Below, piece by piece: positions 60,073 through 64,000 of a stretch of 64,000 nucleotides of DNA. Source of the DNA: Myotis daubentonii (lineage: Eukaryota; Chordata; Mammalia; Chiroptera; Vespertilionidae); NCBI RefSeq assembly GCF_963259705.1, contig NC_081841.1, forward strand, positions 27,889,244 to 27,953,243, written 5' to 3'. A program made the translations under genes and the position numbers. Every line of letters starts with the position of its first letter. The stretch's first letter is position 1. The notes below the pieces were generated by a model. It did not search any database and was not told the origin of the DNA. It saw only the letters and a list, made by a program, of their open reading frames with translations.

Positions 60073-60528
60073 TCATTATCACCAACCAAATAGTTATTCT
60101 AACTATTGACATATAGGATGAAAGAAAGTGGTTATAATAGTGGATTCAAACCAAGGGAAACATAAATGGTAAGCTAAGTGAAGAATAGTTTCAAAATCAC
60201 TCAAATAATAAGATTGGTGTGAATATATGTAACAAAAAAAGCCTACACTGGCATACTCAGTACTAAGTATATGCATCAAATGCAATGTAGTGTCTGCAAA
60301 GATTATCTACCTCATAAAATTAATATTGACAATTTATATTTTATCATTTTTATAGTTTTATATATATTTTGATTGCTAAATTTTATATTACATTCTATAA
60401 GTAGACAAAATGTCTAATAATTTAGAATCCACAAGAGAAGAAAATCAACAGTACTCTGTTTGGTGAAAAAAAAATTGGTAAACCATTATCCAAGATGATC
60501 TTTATTCTCATTTAACTAAACTGCACTT
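60073..60528. other. Intronic sequence, unassigned
   Basis: AT-rich, nothing recognised. Confidence 0.4.
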
Positions 60529-60546
60529 AAAAAAAAATAAAGGATT

Positions 60547-60689
60547 TCCCTGGCTGATGTGGCTCAGTTGGTTGGAATGTTGTCCTGTCATCCCTTATGC
60601 CGAAGGGTAGCTGGCTTGATTCCCGGTCGGGGCACATAAGCAGGTTCCATCCCTGGTTGGGGTGCCTACGAGAGGCAAAAGATCATAGA

Positions 60690-60745
<56 letters not shown>

Positions 60746-60773
60746 GTAGATATATCCTCAGGTGATGATAAAG
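60547..60773 (+). mobile_element. Ves SINE with 18-bp target duplication and expanded CT tail
   Basis: Head TCCCTGGCTGATGTGGCTC, GCTGGCTTGATTCCCGGTCG, then (CT)n (60699-60740) and A-rich end. The A9-T-AAA-GGATT duplication is identical at 60529-60546 and 60774-60791. A TCATCCCTTATGCC stretch in the head differs from the other Ves copies. Confidence 0.92.
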
Positions 60774-60791
60774 AAAAAAAAATAAAGGATT

Positions 60792-63389
60792 CTAAAGTGA
60801 CTTTCTCATTTTTAATTTATTGAAAGTCAATTAATTGTCACTATTTTAAATCATATATCCTGAACCAACCACAAGCTTTTTCTTTCATACTAGAAGATAA
60901 GTTAATAATGAACTGCTCCATTTCATCAAGATTGATGGAACTATATATACAGTCTTACCAGTAGAGCAGAACCGAAGGAGCAAGACATGAGGTACAGTGA
61001 AAAAGTGTGAGAGATATGAATATGATACTGACAATTGTAGGATCAAGTGCAAATTCCACATATTTCTTGCTGGGACTGATCAGCAGACCCTGAGCAATGG
61101 ATGAATGGATTGGATGAATGGATTACTCTGATACATGTTTCTATGAAAGAGGGGCTAAGGGACTGCTTGGCAGGAGGCACCAAAACAGCCCTGTTCACCT
61201 GCCTCCTTAGGCTTTTATTGTAACAACAGCTTGACCTAAAATTAACTTCTAGACACAATCAGCAGGGTAAGTATCCTTGAGAAAGCACATGCTTCTACAA
61301 GGTCAGGTTTAAAGACTAAACATAGAGATTCCAGCAAAACACCCAGGGGCTCGGACTTATTTGGAAAAGTCAAGGCAGGGGCTGCCATCTTCGCCAAGGA
61401 ACCCCCAAGAGAATCCTCCTTACAGACTTTCCAACCAAGTCCCATGCTTCCCCACAATTTCTGTATAGTTGCTAAAGGAAACATCATTTGATATTAATAT
61501 ATTTAATTTTTATTGTATAATTTAATTATTTTATTTTAATCTCTAGTACAGTTGGGTTGTCTTTTGCTTACCATACCATAAGAAATTTGTGACAGTGTTG
61601 GGACCAGAATTCAGGGGTCCCCTGATCCTTTGTAGTACTCTTTAACCATAAAACTCACTATTTATAACTCAGAGGATGGTTTGATTTGTAATTTTCAGAA
61701 TTACATACACAATCAATCTTCTGGCCACTGGGTATGCAGTCATAGCACATGGATGTTGTGAAAATAAATTGCACAACACATGTTAAGGACACTTCAGGGA
61801 AATGGCTTCTGTAAGCCCAGAAGGGCCATGAAACTTCAAATAAAATTTTGTGTTTCTGGAACAACCAAGTTAATCTTGAACACAGAAACTTTAGTACAAG
61901 AGCATGCTTTGATCATCATCAATTTTTCTTGTAGTTTTACATCCAATATTCACCTTGAAATACTGTCATTTTAAAAAGTGATTTAGATGCTGATTTTTAA
62001 TCTTCTTTTGGCATTATAGCCTCTTTGCTCACTTTCTGATTAGGCTATTTTATATGCTTTTTTCTTCAGTGAACCTCCTTGGTTAAGCAAAGATAATAAT
62101 GACATAGTCTTAGGTTAAGTTTACTTATGACTTTCTCCTCAAGGCTTTGAAATCAGGTCACAGAAAAAAATAAATGTTATCAATTCAAAGTGTCCTGATG
62201 TAATTGTGCTCATAGAGAGTGCACAGAAGGCCACATAAATGATGAGTCTGAGAAAGGATCATTATAATATTCTGTTCACTTTCTGACTCTCTGCTTACAG
62301 GATAAGGACTTTAAAAATCACAGTATGAGAACAATTTTGCATCAACATAAAGTAATATAGTACAATATTTCACTTTCCTTATTTGTTTTCCTAGTCACCA
62401 AAGTGGTATAGAGATTACATGATATTATCCTGATGAAAATAGAAGCTAAAACAAAGATGTGGAAAAACTCAGCAACTTGGATACGTAACGTAGTTTATAG
62501 CCACTGTTATTTATGCTTTTAATTCAGTCCCAGTCTGAGTGATTTTCAGGATCTTTGGGATCATAGGAATTAGAATGCCACTGTTTCTCTACATTTACCT
62601 TAAGATAAGCTTCATCTCTCAGTTAATGTAAAGTTATATTCTAACCTCCAATCTAGTGCTATTTTTGGACTCAGCATTATTTAGAAAAATCTAAGGACAA
62701 ATGTTAGTCTACCCTAGGATGCCCTCCCTCTATTCATAATCCAATGTATTTCCAGTCTCATGGAAACTCACTTTGTACATAAACGCAAAGTTACTAGTTT
62801 CTTTTCCCAATTCAGTTGATCACCCAATCTGATTGATTGAATCCCTAAAAGTTAGTATAGTATCTAATCCAAAAGCACTCCAAAATATTAGTCTTTGGGC
62901 AATACTGGGCCCCATGAGAGACACCAAAAAAGCAGACGATGCATTCTTTCCCCTTCAGGTAGCAGAATTTCAAGAAGAATGAAGGGAAAACACAAACTAA
63001 AAGGGAAAACATGTAGGTGACCCTGCCTTCAAATTTTTCTTTGATCTTTGTGTTTGAGGCTTGAAACAATCTATTTATTTATCAGCCTCATCCACTGTGC
63101 CCTCCTAGCAATTTCAAAGTTGAGTGCTTCTACAAGATAAGAACATTAAATGATGAGAGAGAGAGTAGGCACTGATGGGATGGGATGAGGCATTTGATAA
63201 AAAGGATGAATTTAATCTTTTTAAAATCTAGGACTCTAGCTCAAGATTATTTTCTTAAGTATTCTCTTTTATCATTCTTTAATTTTAGTCTCTAAGATTG
63301 AGACATGATTATCTCCAAGAAAGAATACATATTTTATATGAACCATATCTATTTCCCTCCTTTGGATATGCCTGGATGCTTCTCTCTGG
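60792..63389. other. Intronic sequence, unassigned
   Basis: No exon or clear mobile element recognised. A short GGATGAATGGATT duplication lies near 61098-61125. Confidence 0.4.
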
Positions 63390-63420
63390 TGGGGCTGGGG
63401 GAGGGGGAGGGGCGGGGAGG
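63390..63420 (+). other. G-quadruplex-type motif
   Basis: Five consecutive G-tracts of four or five (GGGGCTGGGGGAGGGGGAGG, then GGCGGGG) with 1-2-base loops, isolated in AT-rich intron. Confidence 0.8.
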
Positions 63421-64000
63421 GATTTTTACTGATGTTAGTGATTACAGGTCTCTGCTAGAATCATTGCTATTCTCCTTTCATTATCCCAGACTAGAAAAGG
63501 AGAGATAAATGTGGTCATTTTTATTTTTATACTCTATGAAAGTCTGCATTGTCAAGTAACCCCCCTCAACTAAGATCAATGATGTGATGTGTTTGATAAA
63601 ATGGCCAAGTGGATAAGTCATGGGAGGTTCCATTCTTTCTTTATGTTATCTTGAGAAAGTGCTTTAACCTTGATGGAAGTCAAATTTGCTATGTAGATTG
63701 TTTCTTCACAAACATGATCTCTGAGGTGTGAAAATAAAAGAAAATGCACCTTATTTTCCATTTTATAAGTGATAAAGCGCACTGTAATTTCTCTTAGCCC
63801 CACGTTTGTGTTGTTGTTGTTATTACCTGCAAAATGGCAATATTAATATCAACCTCCTTGGGTGGTTAAGAGCATTAGATACTTATAAAGAACTAAGTTT
63901 CCAATAAATGGTACTTGCTATTATTATGAATATCTTGCCTCCTTTTGCTTCAAGGTTAAATGTAAGTCCTGGTTCCCCTTAGAAAATCTTTTCTGAAAAC
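63421..64000 (+). other. Intronic sequence with a MIR 3' fragment
   Basis: 63825-63925 (CCTGCAAAATGGCAATATTAA, TTATAAAGAACTAAGTTTCC, CAATAAATGGTACTTGC) is MIR 3' sequence. The rest is unassigned. Confidence 0.5.

Overview
This is mammalian genomic DNA, almost certainly from a vespertilionid bat. Two lineage markers fix this independently. First, there are nine Ves-type tRNA-derived SINEs, in both orientations, several with perfect target-site duplications. Second, there are about a dozen HeliBat-type Helitrons, which start TCCTATMTAATAAA, end in a short hairpin plus GGGCCTCTAG, and mostly sit between A and T. Tc1/mariner MITEs, an L1-derived HAL1 and old MIR/L2/L1/MER2/MLT1 remnants complete a typical bat intron. 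Species or genus cannot be read from the window.

The only protein-coding exon I can support is at 2700-2774, inside a CpG island (about 2215-3220). It encodes 25 codons of a signal peptide that closely resembles the start of receptor-type protein tyrosine phosphatase O (PTPRO/GLEPP1), followed directly by a GTAGGG splice donor. On that reading, 1 to about 2350 is 5' flank and promoter (with a mariner MITE and a TC/CA microsatellite), and 2775-64000 is part of a long first intron. No second exon of PTPRO or of any other gene was recognised.

Layout: 1-2200 is upstream flank. 2215-3220 is the CpG island with exon 1. 3.4-20.6 kb is Helitron-rich intron, including two directly abutting head-to-tail Helitron pairs (7380-8251 and 12523-13847) and a 1.7-kb Helitron with a purine-rich repeated interior (17726-19400). 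20.6-30 kb is mostly old repeats and unassigned sequence. 30.4-33 kb is a dense patch of four Ves SINEs and an L1 tail split by a Helitron. 33-51 kb is largely unassigned, with L2, MIR, one Ves, a U6 5' fragment and possible retroviral-type remnants. 51.3-53.2 kb is a complete HAL1 insertion with a 15-bp target duplication. 54-60.8 kb holds two more Helitrons, three Ves SINEs, a small mariner and a 145-bp inverted duplication (58771-59538). The last 3 kb shows little apart from a G-quadruplex motif and a MIR piece.

The window does not reveal a new multi-gene system. The most interesting structures are the tandem Helitron junctions, the Helitron-internal minisatellites, the large Helitron and the long inverted repeat. 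All assignments come from reading the sequence and recalled family consensus; no searches were run.
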